From: Leucobacter rhizosphaerae
Lineage (GTDB): Bacteria > Actinomycetota > Actinomycetes > Actinomycetales > Microbacteriaceae
DNA: 64,000 nt
Assembly: GCF_022919175.1 (NCBI RefSeq)
Contig: NZ_CP095043.1
Coordinates: 682,001 to 746,000 of the forward strand
Direction: 5' to 3'
The stretch's first letter is position 1. Each line of letters begins with the position of its first letter. A model generated the notes under the pieces. That model saw only the letters and a program-made list of their open reading frames with translations, searched no databases and was not told where the DNA came from. The translations under genes and the position numbers were made by a program. Positions 36,014 through 45,326 of the stretch are shown piece by piece.

Positions 36014-36750
36014 TGCGGGTCTCCTGTCGCGTCTGCGGTGTCACGTTCTGAGTCGGGTGCCGTCGGACTGAGCTCGCGCAGCGACCGGAAGCGCTCCGCG
36101 AGTCTGGTGGCGTCCACGCCGGCGAGCGTCGGCCACAGTTCGTGACTCGGTGCGGTCGTGAGATCCACGAGGTTCGGCACGCCGATCGCGACGGCTCCCG
36201 CTGCGTGGGCGGAGCGCAGGCCGGTGGGCGAGTCCTCGATCGCCACGCAGCGCTCGACGGGAACGCCGACGGCGGCGGCGCCGCGGAGGTACGGGTCGGG
36301 GTGCGGCTTCTCGTGCGCCACCTCGTCCCCCGCCACGATGGTCACGAAGGTGCCGGGCGGCAGCAGCTCGACCACGGCGTCCGCGATCTCACGGAACGCC
36401 ATCGTCACGAGGGCGCTCGGGATCCCGGCGGCGCGCAGCGACGCGAGCAGCTCCAGCGCGCCGGGCCGCCAGGCCGGTTCCCCGGCGTGCAGGCCCGCGA
36501 TGACGGCGGCCGTCCACTCGGCGATGATGTCGTCGGAACTCATTGGGACGCCGAGCTCCTGGAAGAGCGCAGCGGCCGCTCGGAGCCCCGAGCCGACGAT
36601 CCGGTCGCGCGTGTCGTCGGTGAGTTCGATCCCGTAGCGGGAGAGCATGGTGAGCTCCGCGGCCAACCAGAGGGGCTCGGAGTCGATCACGGTGCCGTCC
36701 ATGTCCCAGAGGACGGCCGAGGGAACTGCGTCGGCGAGGTGAGTGGTCAT
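36010..36750 (-). CDS. HAD family hydrolase (beta-phosphoglucomutase-like subgroup)
   Basis: A 246-aa HAD phosphatase. The nucleophile motif is WDMDGTVIDSEPLW (near residue 16), motif II SALVTMA, and motif III/IV HEKPHPDPYL with IEDSPTGLRSAHAAG. Substrate unknown. The ATG at 36750 follows TAGACT (36758-36763, minus strand) by seven bases, a leaderless arrangement. Divergent from the PAC2 gene and followed by trmI. Confidence 0.9.
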   Translation of the reverse strand: MTTHLADAVPSAVLWDMDGTVIDSEPLWLAAELTMLSRYGIELTDDTRDRIVGSGLRAAAALFQELGVPMSSDDIIAEWTAAVIAGLHAGEPAWRPGALELLASLRAAGIPSALVTMAFREIADAVVELLPPGTFVTIVAGDEVAHEKPHPDPYLRGAAAVGVPVERCVAIEDSPTGLRSAHAAGAVAIGVPNLVDLTTAPSHELWPTLAGVDATRLAERFRSLRELSPTAPDSERDTADATGDPQ

Positions 36751-36790
36751 TCCGTCCAGTCTACCCAGCCGCGGTCGTTATCCTGGAGGG

Positions 36791-37789
36791 ATGATCCCGC
36801 CACCCCGGTGCGATCCGAGCCCTGAGGAGTCCTCCGCCGTGACTGCACCCGCACACTCGTACCCCCGGGTGCTCATCATGGCGTTCCAGGGATGGAGCGA
36901 TGCCGGCGACGCCACGACCGAGGTGCTGCAGCACCTTGGAGGCATGATCGAGGCCGATGTGGTGCACGTCATCAGCGCGGAGGGGTACGTCGACTTCCAG
37001 GTGCACCGGCCCAAGATCACGTTCGACGAGTCCGGAAACCGCGTCCTCGATTGGCCCGACACCCGGCTGTACGGCCCCGTCGAGCGTCCGGGCGCCGAGG
37101 AGGATCCCTCGGCCGAGATGGTGCGCCGACTCGACGGCAGCCTCGTCACGGACCTGTTCCTGCTCGCCGGCGTCGAGCCCGCGCGGGACTGGCAGAACTT
37201 CGCCGACGAGATCGTGGAACTCGTGGACGTCTGGGCGATCGACACCGTCGTGATCCTCGGCTCGATGTTCTCCGACGCCCCGCACTCGCGCCCGATCGCG
37301 ACCACGATCTCGACCGAGAGCGCCAAGCGACGCGCGGAGACCGGCGCCGTGCGCAGCAGCTACGAGGGCCCGGCCGGCATCTCGACCGTGATCGATCTCG
37401 CGCTCGCCGAGGCCGGGATCGCACCCATCTCGCTCTGGGCGCAGGTGCCGCACTACGTGCACAGCACTCCGTCGCCCAAGGCCACGCTCGCGCTGCTCGA
37501 CAAGCTGGAGGAGCTGCTCGACATCGTGATCCCGCGCGGCGAGCTGCTCACGCAGGCCACCGAGTGGGAGTCGAACATCGACCGGATCGCCTCCTCCGAC
37601 GAGGAGATGACCCGCTACATCCGCAAGCTCGAGGAGTCCCGGGACGACGCCCTGGCCGCCGAGGCGACGGGGGACGCGATCGCGCTCGAGTTCGAGAAGT
37701 TCCTCGAGGACGACGAGACGTCGCGCCGGGAGCAGCCGCAGCAGCCACCCGCCGACGACGACGATACGCCGCCGCCCGCAGCGGGCTGA
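36791..37789 (+). CDS. PAC2 family protein
   Basis: A 332-aa protein of the PAC2 (proteasome assembly chaperone-like) family that is widespread in actinobacteria; landmarks are VLIMAFQGWSDAGDATTE, GVEPARDWQNFADE and WAQVPHYVHSTPSP. The tail is acidic and Gln/Pro-rich. The ATG at 36791 is six bases after TATCCT (36779-36784), fitting a leaderless start; a GTG at 36839 with GAGGAG nine bases upstream is the alternative (316 aa). The molecular function is not known. Confidence 0.88.
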   Translation: MIPPPRCDPSPEESSAVTAPAHSYPRVLIMAFQGWSDAGDATTEVLQHLGGMIEADVVHVISAEGYVDFQVHRPKITFDESGNRVLDWPDTRLYGPVERPGAEEDPSAEMVRRLDGSLVTDLFLLAGVEPARDWQNFADEIVELVDVWAIDTVVILGSMFSDAPHSRPIATTISTESAKRRAETGAVRSSYEGPAGISTVIDLALAEAGIAPISLWAQVPHYVHSTPSPKATLALLDKLEELLDIVIPRGELLTQATEWESNIDRIASSDEEMTRYIRKLEESRDDALAAEATGDAIALEFEKFLEDDETSRREQPQQPPADDDDTPPPAAG

Positions 37790-37832
37790 GCCGCAGCGCC
37801 CGACCGGCTGCGCCTGGACGAGGCCGGCTCAG
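37786..37832. terminator. Inverted repeat shared by two convergent stop codons
   Basis: CTGAGCCG (37786-37793) pairs with CGGCTCAG (37825-37832). The left arm contains the PAC2 stop TGA and the right arm contains the mshC stop, so one structure could end both transcripts. The loop is long (31 nt) but is itself GC-rich and partly self-complementary. Confidence 0.5.
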
Positions 37833-39085
37833 TCTTCCTCGACGAGCACGACCCCGAGCAGCGCGGCCACAGCGGCCGCCACGAGACCGGGGTCGTCGAC
37901 GCCACGATCGAGCGCGGCATCGAGCGTCGCGAGCATCACGGGCGTGTCCAGGTCGTTCGCGAGCGCCGACCGCAGCTGCTGCAGCACCTGCGCGGCAGAG
38001 GCGGGATCATCGCCGTGGCGCGCCAGTCCGTCGCGCCACCCGGCGAGCCGTCGCTCAGCGACCTCGAGGTCGCTATCGAGCCACTCCCACTCCGAGCGGT
38101 AGTGGTGCGCGAGCAGCCCGAGGCGGATCGCCGACGGATCGGCCCCGGAGTTCAGCAGGCGGGACACGAACACGAGGTTGCCGCGCGACTTCGACATCTT
38201 GTGGCCCTGGTACGACACGAGCCCCGCGTGGCAGTAGGCGTGCGCGAGCGGCGTACCGGAGATCGCGGTCGCGTGCGCGGCGGTGAACTCGTGGTGCGGG
38301 AAGACCAGGTCGGATCCGCCGCCCTGCACGGTGAAAGCGCCTCCGAGCGCGCCCGTCGCGATGACCGAGCACTCGATGTGCCAGCCCGGGCGGCCGGCGC
38401 CCACGACGCTCTCCCAGCTCGGCTCCCCCTCGCGTGCGGCGCGCCACAGCAGCGGATCGAGCGGGTTGCGCTTGCCCGGGCGGCCCGGGTCTCCGCCGCG
38501 CTCGGCGCTGAGCCGGAGCATGACGTCGCGGTCGTAGGGTGCCACGTCGCCGAGGCGCCACTGCGAGGTGGCCTGCGCGGCGTCGATGTCGAAGTAGAGG
38601 TCGTGGCCGGCCGCGTCGTCCGTGGGCACCGGGTACGCGAAGCCGAGCTCGCGCAACTGGGCGACGGCGGAAGCAATATCGTCGATCTGCTCCGTCACGG
38701 CCACGTAGTGCTCCGGCGGGATCATCCCCATGCGGTGCATGTCCGAGCGGAAGAGTCCGATCTGCTCGTCCGCGAGCGTGCGCCAGTCGACCCCGGTGTC
38801 GGCGGCGCGCTCGAGGAGCGGATCGTCGATGTCCGTGATGTTCTGCGCGTAGACCGTGTCGATCCCCGCATCGCGCCAGGCGCGCTGCATGAGGTCGAAG
38901 GTCAGGTAGGTGAAGGCGTGGCCGAGATGCGTCGCATCGTAGGGCGTGATGCCGCAGACGTAGAGCAGTGCGCGGTCGTCGGGGATCGCGGGGTACTCGA
39001 GCCGCTCGGTCGCGGTGTTGTAGAGCTTCGGCACGATGCCGTCGCCCGGCAGATCCGGGATCACCGGCGGGGTCCAGGTCCTCAC
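37829..39085 (-). CDS. mshC: Cysteine:GlcN-Ins ligase (mycothiol synthesis)
   Basis: Joins cysteine to glucosaminyl-inositol in mycothiol synthesis; 418 aa, usual length. It is a cysteinyl-tRNA synthetase homologue: zinc-site [13 protein letters not shown]-like [20 protein letters not shown], and KMSKS loop HKMSKSRGN. It differs from CysS by the N-terminal [13 protein letters not shown] and lack of an anticodon domain. The GTG start overlaps the uppP stop as GTGA. Its presence implies a mycothiol-making organism. Confidence 0.95.
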   Translation of the reverse strand: MRTWTPPVIPDLPGDGIVPKLYNTATERLEYPAIPDDRALLYVCGITPYDATHLGHAFTYLTFDLMQRAWRDAGIDTVYAQNITDIDDPLLERAADTGVDWRTLADEQIGLFRSDMHRMGMIPPEHYVAVTEQIDDIASAVAQLRELGFAYPVPTDDAAGHDLYFDIDAAQATSQWRLGDVAPYDRDVMLRLSAERGGDPGRPGKRNPLDPLLWRAAREGEPSWESVVGAGRPGWHIECSVIATGALGGAFTVQGGGSDLVFPHHEFTAAHATAISGTPLAHAYCHAGLVSYQGHKMSKSRGNLVFVSRLLNSGADPSAIRLGLLAHHYRSEWEWLDSDLEVAERRLAGWRDGLARHGDDPASAAQVLQQLRSALANDLDTPVMLATLDAALDRGVDDPGLVAAAVAALLGVVLVEED

Positions 39086-39993
39086 AGCGCACCTCCGATC
39101 GCGGCCTGCGCCGCGACGGCGCTGCTCGCCACCCCGGACGCGGCGCCCTCGGCGACCGCCGTGCCGCCGTCCGGGGTGAGCACCCCGGCGCTCAGCAGCG
39201 CGATGATCAGCACGCCGAGGAGCACGCGGTAGATCACGAACGGCAGGAAGCTGCGCTTGGAGATGTACTTCATGAAGAGGCCGATCACGAGCAGGGCGAT
39301 GACAAACGCGACGACGGTCGCAATGAGCGTCATGCTCATCGGCGTCTCGCTCTCGGGTGCGCGCACCGCCTTGAAGACCTGGTAGAACCCCGATCCGAGG
39401 ACCGCGGGGATCGCGAGCAGGAACGAGTAGCGTGCCGCTGCCTCGCGCGTGTACCCCATGAAGAGGCCCGCGGTGATGGTGCCGCCCGAGCGCGAGACTC
39501 CGGGGATCAGCGCGAGCGCCTGCGCGAAGCCGTAGATCAGGCCGTGCTTCCAGGTCAGCGACTCGAGTGGGCGTACCTTGCGGCCCGCCCAGTCGGCGAC
39601 GCCGAGGAGCAGACCGAACACGATGAGGCTGATCGCGACGAACCAGAGCGACCGGAGGGTCGTCTCGATCTGATCCTGGAACGCCAACCCGAGCACCACG
39701 ATCGGCACCGTGCCGACGATGATCCACCACCCCATCAGGGCGTCGGGATCCTTCCGCGGTACCGAGCCGGTGAGCGAGCGGAACCAGCGGCCGATGATGC
39801 GCACGATGTCGCGCCAGAAGAACACGATGACCGCGGCCTCCGTGCCGATCTGGGTGATCGCCGTGAACGCTGCGCCGGCGTCGCCGATCCCCATGAGCTC
39901 GCTCGCCACTCGGAGGTGCGCACTCGAGGAGATCGGGAGGAACTCCGTCAGTCCCTGCAGAATGCCGAGCAGGATGGCCTCGAAGATGCCCAT
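39082..39993 (-). CDS. uppP: Undecaprenyl-diphosphate phosphatase
   Basis: Membrane phosphatase recycling the C55 carrier lipid of cell-wall synthesis; 303 aa, about eight helices. Both signature motifs are present: [14 protein letters not shown] and PGVSRSGGT. The ATG at 39993 ([14 protein letters not shown]) has AAAGGA upstream. The C-terminal end is extended by about 25 Ala/Gly/Thr residues. Followed by mshC. Confidence 0.95.
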   Translation of the reverse strand: MGIFEAILLGILQGLTEFLPISSSAHLRVASELMGIGDAGAAFTAITQIGTEAAVIVFFWRDIVRIIGRWFRSLTGSVPRKDPDALMGWWIIVGTVPIVVLGLAFQDQIETTLRSLWFVAISLIVFGLLLGVADWAGRKVRPLESLTWKHGLIYGFAQALALIPGVSRSGGTITAGLFMGYTREAAARYSFLLAIPAVLGSGFYQVFKAVRAPESETPMSMTLIATVVAFVIALLVIGLFMKYISKRSFLPFVIYRVLLGVLIIALLSAGVLTPDGGTAVAEGAASGVASSAVAAQAAIGGAL

Positions 39994-40051
39994 GGTTCCT
40001 TTCTGGGCGAGCTCGTCTCGCCGGGCCCCCACCGGGCCGCCGTCCAGAATA

Positions 40052-40074
40052 CCCGACCGACGCCTCCGGTCGGG
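40052..40074 (-). terminator. Terminator between M20 peptidase and uppP
   Basis: Perfect 8-bp stem CCCGACCG (40052-40059) with CGGTCGGG (40067-40074) and a 7-nt loop, eight bases after the stop of the minus-strand M20 gene. No T-run. Confidence 0.55.
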
Positions 40075-40081
40075 CTGTGCG

Positions 40082-41395
40082 TCAGTAGGTGCGCAGCAGG
40101 TCGACGAGCACGCGGTGCCCGAAGTCGAGTGCGTCGAGCGGCACGCGCTCGTCGACGCCGTGGAACATGCCGGGGAAGTCGAGGTCGGCGGGAAGCCGCA
40201 GCGGTGCGAAACCGTATCCCGTGATCCCGAGCCGCGCGAGCGACTTGTTGTCCGTGCCGCCCGAGAGGAGGTAGGGCAGCACGCGCGCCTCCGGGTCCTC
40301 GCGCAGCAGACTCGCGGTCATCGCCTCGATGAGTTCGCCGGAGAAGGGCACCTCGAGCCCGATGTCGGAGTGCACGATCTCGATCTCGATGTCGTCGCCG
40401 ACGATCCGCTGCACCTCCGCGAGGATCCCCTCCTGCTCGGCCGGAATCGCGCGCACGTCGACGAGCGCCTCCGCCGTGTCCGGGATCACGTTGTGCTTGT
40501 ACCCGGCGCTCAGCACCGTCGGGTTGCTCGTGTTGCGCAGGCTCGCTTGGATGAAGCCGCCGGTCTTGCCGAGCCGCAGCACGAGCTCCTCGGGGGCGAC
40601 CTCGGTGGGGTCCTCGCCGAGGATCGCGGCGATCGCGTCGACGAGCTCGCGTGTCGTGTCGCAGAGCAGCAGGGGCCACTCGTGGCGACCGAGCGCGGCG
40701 ATCGCCTCGGCGAGCCGCGTCACGGCGTTGTCGCTCCAGACGCGGGAGCCGTGGGCCGCGGTCCCGCGGGCGCGCAGCCGGATCCAGTCGAGCGACTTCT
40801 CCCCCGTCTGGATCAGATAGGCCCGCGTGCCCTCCACGTCGATGGAGTAGCCGCCGACCTCGCTGACGGCGGTGGCCGCCCCGGCGAAGAGTTCGGGGTG
40901 CTGCTGCACGAGGTACTGGGCGCCGTAGACGCCGCCGTTCTCCTCGTCGGCGAAGAAGGCGAGGATGACCTCGCGCCGCGGCCGCTCCCCCGCGCGCAGG
41001 AGCTCGGCGACGGCGGTGAGGATCATGGCGTCCATGTCCTTCATGTCGACGGCGCCGCGGCCCCAGAGCATGCCGTCGCGGATCGTTCCGGCGAACGGGT
41101 CGACGCTCCAGTTCTCGGGATCGGCCGGCACCACGTCGAGGTGGCCGTGCAGCACGAGCGCGGGCAGCTCGGGATCGGTGCCCGGCACTCGTGCGATCAC
41201 GCTCGCCCGGCCCGGAGCGGACTCGAAGATCTCGGGTTCGAGCCCGAGCTCGCTGAGGTAGGCGGCGACGTAGTCGGCTGCGGGGCGCTCCGGCTCGGCG
41301 TCGCCGCCGCCGCGGTTCGTCGTGTCGAAGCGGATCAGGTCGCGTGCGATGCGGACGGTCTCCGAGAGCTCCTGCTCGCTCGTCTCGATGCTCAT
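40082..41395 (-). CDS. M20 family metallopeptidase
   Basis: A 437-aa zinc peptidase of the M20/ArgE/DapE family. Metal and catalytic residues are visible in [24 protein letters not shown] and [10 protein letters not shown], and the C-terminal histidine in [12 protein letters not shown] dipeptidase or acylase role is likely, but the substrate is not determined. The ATG at 41395 follows TACGCT (41402-41407, minus strand) by six bases (leaderless). Confidence 0.9.
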   Translation of the reverse strand: MSIETSEQELSETVRIARDLIRFDTTNRGGGDAEPERPAADYVAAYLSELGLEPEIFESAPGRASVIARVPGTDPELPALVLHGHLDVVPADPENWSVDPFAGTIRDGMLWGRGAVDMKDMDAMILTAVAELLRAGERPRREVILAFFADEENGGVYGAQYLVQQHPELFAGAATAVSEVGGYSIDVEGTRAYLIQTGEKSLDWIRLRARGTAAHGSRVWSDNAVTRLAEAIAALGRHEWPLLLCDTTRELVDAIAAILGEDPTEVAPEELVLRLGKTGGFIQASLRNTSNPTVLSAGYKHNVIPDTAEALVDVRAIPAEQEGILAEVQRIVGDDIEIEIVHSDIGLEVPFSGELIEAMTASLLREDPEARVLPYLLSGGTDNKSLARLGITGYGFAPLRLPADLDFPGMFHGVDERVPLDALDFGHRVLVDLLRTY

Positions 41396-41480
41396 GCCCC
41401 CAGCGTATCCCGGACCGCCGACGCCGCGCCGAAACATGACGGGCCGCGGCGCGCTCCTCGTCCGCCGCGCCGGCACATCA

Positions 41481-41513
41481 AAAAAGGCAGGATCCCGAAG
41501 GATCCTGCCTTTT
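41481..41513 (-). terminator. Intrinsic terminator after tRNA-Leu
   Basis: GGCAGGATCC (41486-41495), loop CGAA, GGATCCTGCC (41500-41509). Read on the minus strand the stem is followed by six T residues, a classic intrinsic terminator for the tRNA gene; the plus strand also has TTTT after it, so it may work both ways for the M20 promoter side. Confidence 0.9.
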
Positions 41514-41521
41514 CGTTCACG

Positions 41522-41606
41522 TGCGCGGAGGGGGACTTGAACCCCCACGCCCTAATACGGGCACTAGCACCTCAAGCTAGCGCGTCTGCCATTCCGCCAC
41601 CCGCGC
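41522..41606 (-). tRNA. tRNA-Leu (anticodon GAG)
   Basis: An 85-nt leucine tRNA. The acceptor stem GCGCGGG pairs with TCCGCGC; the anticodon stem CTAGC/GCTAG encloses the loop TTGAGGT, anticodon GAG. A long variable arm (GTGCCCGTATTAGGGC) marks it as class II. The T arm is GGGGG-TTCAAGT-CCCCC. CCA is not encoded. Confidence 0.95.
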
Positions 41607-41745
41607 GAACGTTTCGGTCCATCATCGGCCGAACAGAGAATAACTTAGCACGGATAGCGATGCGGATCGAATCAACGCCGGAGTTCGCGCGCGTCGCGCC
41701 TCCGAAACAGCGCACCGGGCGCCCACCGTCCGGCCGAACACGTCG

Positions 41746-42234
41746 TCAGGAGACGCCGATGGGCGCCCAGATCGCGCCCGTCGCGCGGGCGAGATCCTCG
41801 GGTCCGAGTTCGAGGTCGAGTCCTCTGCGCCCGCCCGACACGAGCACCGAGTCGTGTCGGCGCGCGGACTCGTCGAGCACCGTGCGCAACCGGGCGCGCT
41901 GGCCGAGCGGACTGATGCCGCCGACCACGTAGCCGGTCTTGCGCTCGGCGACGGCGGGATCCGCCATCACCGCCCGCTTGCCCGACAGCGCTGCGGCGAG
42001 CGCCTTCAGGTCGAGGCGACCGGCGACCGGCACGATCCCGACCGCGAGTGCACCGTCCACCTCGGCGAGCAGCGTCTTGAAGATGCGCTCCGGTGCGACG
42101 CCGAGCGACTCGGCGGCCTCGCGGCCGAAGTCGGTCTCTCCCGGGTCATGGCGATAGGCGCGTACCTCGAAGGGGATCCCGAGCCGCGTGAGCGCAACGG
42201 TGGCGGGGGTGGAGCCGCTGGACGGTGTTGCCAT
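41746..42234 (-). CDS. ybaK: Cys-tRNA(Pro) deacylase, YbaK/EbsC family
   Basis: A 162-aa trans-editing domain protein of the YbaK type that hydrolyses mischarged Cys-tRNA(Pro). The conserved lysine is in RIFKTLLAEVDG, and the family motif GYVVGGISPLGQR is present. The ATG at 42234 is six bases after TACGCT (42241-42246, minus strand), a leaderless start in the short gap after the helicase gene. Confidence 0.9.
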   Translation of the reverse strand: MATPSSGSTPATVALTRLGIPFEVRAYRHDPGETDFGREAAESLGVAPERIFKTLLAEVDGALAVGIVPVAGRLDLKALAAALSGKRAVMADPAVAERKTGYVVGGISPLGQRARLRTVLDESARRHDSVLVSGGRRGLDLELGPEDLARATGAIWAPIGVS

Positions 42235-42249
42235 GCCGCCAGCGTATCC

Positions 42250-44058
42250 CTACGGCCGCAAACGACGGCGGAGCAGCTCGATCCGCTTCTGCAACTGCGT
42301 CACCGAGGCCTGCGCCACCGCCGGGCCGCCGCACACCCGGCGCAGCTCGGTGTGGATGTCCTTGTGCGGCTCCCCCGACACCTTCGCGTACATGCCGACC
42401 AGGCTCGACAGGAGCTTGCGCTGCTCACCGAGCGTGCGGTGCAGCGCCTCCGGCGCCTCGGCGCGGTCGGGCGCGTGCTCGAGCAGTCCCTGCTTCGTGG
42501 CGCTGCGCCGCGCCTGCCGCGCCTGCCGCTGCTGCAGCAGCGCCTGCACCTCCTGGGGTTCGAGGAGCCCGGGGAGCCCGAGGAAGTCGAGCTCCTCCTC
42601 CGACTCGACCTCCGCGTACCCGCCGAACTCGGCGCCATCGAAGACCGCCCGGTCGAAGTGCGCGTCGGAGCCGAGCGCCTGGTAGGAGAACTCCTCGTCG
42701 AGCAGTTCGGAGGAGGCACGATCCTCGCGCTCCGCCTCCGACATCAGCGCCGCCTCGGCATCCCACATCTCCTCGGCGCTCCCCGGCCCCTCGAGCACGT
42801 GGTTGCGCTCCTTCTCGAGCTCGGCCGCGAGCTGCATGAGCGCCGGCACGTTCGGGATGAACACCGAGGCGACCTCGCCGCGGCGCCGGGAGCGCACGAA
42901 GCGGCCGATCGCCTGCGCGAAGAACAGCGGCGTCGACGAGCTGGTCGCGTACACGCCCACCGCGAGCCGGGGCACGTCGACGCCCTCGGACACCATGCGC
43001 ACCGCCACCATCCAGCGGCTCTCGCCGTGGGAGTAGGAGTCGATCCGCTCGCTCGCCCCCGCATCGTCGGAGAGGATCAGCGCGACTTCTTCCCCGGTCA
43101 TCTGCTGCAGCATCTGCGCGTACGCCTTCGCCGAGGCGTGGTCGGTCGCGATCACGAGCCCTCCCGCGTCGGGCACGTGCTGCCGCACCTCCGTGAGGCG
43201 GCGGTTGGCGGCCTGCAGCACCTTCGCGATCCAGTCCCCCGAGGGGTCGAGCGCCGTGCGCCAGGCCTGGGACGTGATGTCCTTCGTGTTGCCCTCGCCG
43301 AGCCGGGCCTCCATCTCCTCGCCCGCGGAGGTCTGCCAGCGCATCTTGCCGGCGTAGACCATGAAGATGACGGGCCGCACGATCCCGTCGGCGAGGGCGC
43401 GGCCGTAGCCGTAGTCGTAGTCCGTGAGTGAGATCGTCGTACCGTCGCCTTGTGGCGCGTACTGCACGAACGGGATCTGCGCGTCGTCCGAGCGGAACGG
43501 CGTGCCGGTGAGCGAGAGACGGCGTTTGGCCGAGCCGTACGCCTCGCGAATCGCGTCGCCCCAGCTCAGGGCGTCGCCGCCGTGGTGGACCTCGTCGAGG
43601 ATCACGAGCGTGTCGGTGTGCTCCGTGAGCAGACGGTGCTGCACGGGCTTCATGGCGACCTGCGCGTAGGTGACGGCGACGCCGTGGAAGTGGCGGCCGT
43701 ACCCGAGCCCGTCGCTGTTCGAGTAGTGCGGATTCAGACGGATGCCCGCGCGCGCGGCGGCGTCGGCCCACTGCGTCTTGAGGTGCTCGGTGGGGGCGAC
43801 GACGACGATCTGCTGCACGGTGTGGTTGGCGCGCAGGATCGATGCGAGCCGGAGCGCGAACGTCGTCTTTCCGGCGCCGGGGGTCGCCGACGCCAGGAAG
43901 TCCTGCGGGTTCGCGTCGAGGTACCGCCGGATCGCCTCCTCCTGCCACGCTCGAAGGCTCCCGGCGGTGCCGCGGGCGGCCCGCTCGGGATAGGCGGGAG
44001 GCAGATGTTCGGCGGCACTCGTCCCCGGGAGGTGGAGGCCGTCTACCGAATCTGTCAC
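42250..44058 (-). CDS. DEAD/DEAH box superfamily 2 helicase
   Basis: A 602-aa helicase common in actinobacteria. Walker A ATPGAGKT (58-65), DEVH box in VILDEVHHGGD, SLTGTPFRSD motif III, and motif VI QAIGRFVRSRRRG are intact. The C-terminal 150 residues are acidic, then basic and helical (LQKRIELLRRRLRP end). Resembles the type III restriction/RAD25-like helicase group but no nuclease or methylase is nearby. The GTG at 44058 lies in a 20-bp divergent promoter shared with the SGNH gene. Confidence 0.88.
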   Translation of the reverse strand: MTDSVDGLHLPGTSAAEHLPPAYPERAARGTAGSLRAWQEEAIRRYLDANPQDFLASATPGAGKTTFALRLASILRANHTVQQIVVVAPTEHLKTQWADAAARAGIRLNPHYSNSDGLGYGRHFHGVAVTYAQVAMKPVQHRLLTEHTDTLVILDEVHHGGDALSWGDAIREAYGSAKRRLSLTGTPFRSDDAQIPFVQYAPQGDGTTISLTDYDYGYGRALADGIVRPVIFMVYAGKMRWQTSAGEEMEARLGEGNTKDITSQAWRTALDPSGDWIAKVLQAANRRLTEVRQHVPDAGGLVIATDHASAKAYAQMLQQMTGEEVALILSDDAGASERIDSYSHGESRWMVAVRMVSEGVDVPRLAVGVYATSSSTPLFFAQAIGRFVRSRRRGEVASVFIPNVPALMQLAAELEKERNHVLEGPGSAEEMWDAEAALMSEAEREDRASSELLDEEFSYQALGSDAHFDRAVFDGAEFGGYAEVESEEELDFLGLPGLLEPQEVQALLQQRQARQARRSATKQGLLEHAPDRAEAPEALHRTLGEQRKLLSSLVGMYAKVSGEPHKDIHTELRRVCGGPAVAQASVTQLQKRIELLRRRLRP

Positions 44059-44065
44059 AACGTTC

Positions 44066-44073
44066 TAGACTAC
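44066..44073. promoter_or_regulatory. Overlapping divergent -10 elements
   Basis: Plus strand TAGACT (44066-44071) ends seven bases before the SGNH ATG at 44079. Minus strand TAGTCT (44068-44073) ends nine bases before the helicase GTG at 44058. The two hexamers overlap by four bases within a 20-bp gap, so the promoters should exclude one another. Confidence 0.55.
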
Positions 44074-44078
44074 CGGTG

Positions 44079-44948
44079 ATGGCCGCGAGCGTTCTCGCGG
44101 AACCCCCAGGACTCGCGAGAGAGAGTGTGCACGTGACTGAGGAACACCCGCAGACCCCCGGGGATCTCGAGCTCCCCTGGTCCCGTTTCGTCGCGATCGG
44201 CGATTCGTTCACCGAGGGAGTCGGAGATCCCGACGCCGACAGCCCGGGCGGGTTGCGCGGCTGGGCCGACCGCTTCGCCGAGGTGCTGAACGAGCTCAAC
44301 GACGAGTTCGCCTACGCCAACCTCGCGGTGCGCGGCAAACTGATCCAGCAGGTCGCCGAGGAGCAGGTGGACGCCGCACTCGACCTGCGTCCGGACCTCA
44401 TCAGCGTGAGCGCCGGCGGCAACGATGTCATCCGCCCGGGCTCGGATCCCGACGAGGTCGCCGTGAAGCTGGATCGGCTCGTCGAACGTCTGAGCAGCGG
44501 AGGCGCCACGGTCATGCTGTTCACCGGTGTCGACGTCGCATTCCAACCCGTGTTCCGGTCGATCCGCGGCAAGGTGGCGATCTACAACGAGAATGTCCGG
44601 AAGGTCGCGAGCACCTACGACTGCGTCGTCGTCGACCAGTGGGCGCTCTCCGAGTTGCAGGACAGCCGGTACTGGGCGCAGGATCGCCTGCACTTGAACG
44701 CGCTCGGGCACCACACGATCGCGCGTGCCGCACTCCGGGCCCTCAACATCCCGAACGACCTCGCCCCCATGGATCCGCCGCCGCTGCCCGCGATCGACTG
44801 GCGCCAGGCCCGCAAGGAGGACGTGGTGTGGGCGCGCGAGCACTTCGTGCCCTGGGTGATCCGACGCATCAAGCACGTGTCGTCGGGTGACGACGTCGAG
44901 GCGAAGCGTCCGCAGCCCGGATCCGCGCGCGTCGCTCGCCACGGGTGA
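44079..44948 (+). CDS. SGNH/GDSL family hydrolase
   Basis: A 289-aa esterase-type hydrolase. Block I is AIGDSFTEGVG, block III SAGGNDVIRPG and block V DRLHLNALGHH, giving the Ser, Gly, Asn and Asp-His set. No signal peptide, so probably cytoplasmic. The ATG at 44079 fits a leaderless start; a GTG at 44132 with GAGAGAG upstream would give a shorter protein that still has all motifs. Substrate unknown. Confidence 0.88.
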   Translation: MAASVLAEPPGLARESVHVTEEHPQTPGDLELPWSRFVAIGDSFTEGVGDPDADSPGGLRGWADRFAEVLNELNDEFAYANLAVRGKLIQQVAEEQVDAALDLRPDLISVSAGGNDVIRPGSDPDEVAVKLDRLVERLSSGGATVMLFTGVDVAFQPVFRSIRGKVAIYNENVRKVASTYDCVVVDQWALSELQDSRYWAQDRLHLNALGHHTIARAALRALNIPNDLAPMDPPPLPAIDWRQARKEDVVWAREHFVPWVIRRIKHVSSGDDVEAKRPQPGSARVARHG

Positions 44949-44984
44949 TTCCCTCGCCGCGATGCAGCGACTAGGGTGACAGAC

Positions 44985-45326
44985 ATGGCTCAACTCACGA
45001 AGCAACTTGCAGACACCCTGACCCAGGTCGGCGTCCACTCCGCGTACGGTGCTCCGGTGGAGGTCGACGGCACGACGATCATGCCCGTCGCGTGCACGTC
45101 GTACGGCTTCGGCGCGGCCGAGGGCGCCGGTGACGACTCGACGGCCCAGGGCGAGGGATCGGGCGGTGGCGGCGGCGGCATGGCCGTGCCCGTCGGCGCG
45201 TACGTCACGCGCGACGGCGTCACGCGCTTCGAGCCGAACATCATCGCGCTGCTCGTCGTCGGTGCCCCCTTCGTGTGGGTCGCCGGCCGGGCGCTCGCGC
45301 GCGTCATCAAGGCACTGAAGCGCTAA
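44985..45326 (+). CDS. GerW (YtfJ)-like family protein
   Basis: A 113-aa protein similar to the GerW/YtfJ sporulation family that also occurs in non-sporulating actinobacteria: GAPVEVDGTTIMPVACTSYGFG, then a Gly-rich stretch, then PVGAYVTRDGVTRFEPN and a hydrophobic C-terminus. Function here unknown. TAGGGT (44972-44977) ends seven bases before the ATG (leaderless). Its stop TAA overlaps the gluQ stop on the other strand in CTAA. Confidence 0.8.
   Translation: MAQLTKQLADTLTQVGVHSAYGAPVEVDGTTIMPVACTSYGFGAAEGAGDDSTAQGEGSGGGGGGMAVPVGAYVTRDGVTRFEPNIIALLVVGAPFVWVAGRALARVIKALKR

Noticed and set aside
36010-39993. PAC2, mshC and paf genes considered as evidence for a local proteasome cluster
   Set aside because: No prcA, prcB, mpa, dop or pafA sequence is in the window; PafBC acts in DNA damage control.
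42250-44058. The helicase considered as part of a restriction or phage defence system
   Set aside because: No nuclease, methylase or other defence gene is adjacent; neighbours are ybaK and an SGNH hydrolase and the protein type is common in actinobacterial cores.
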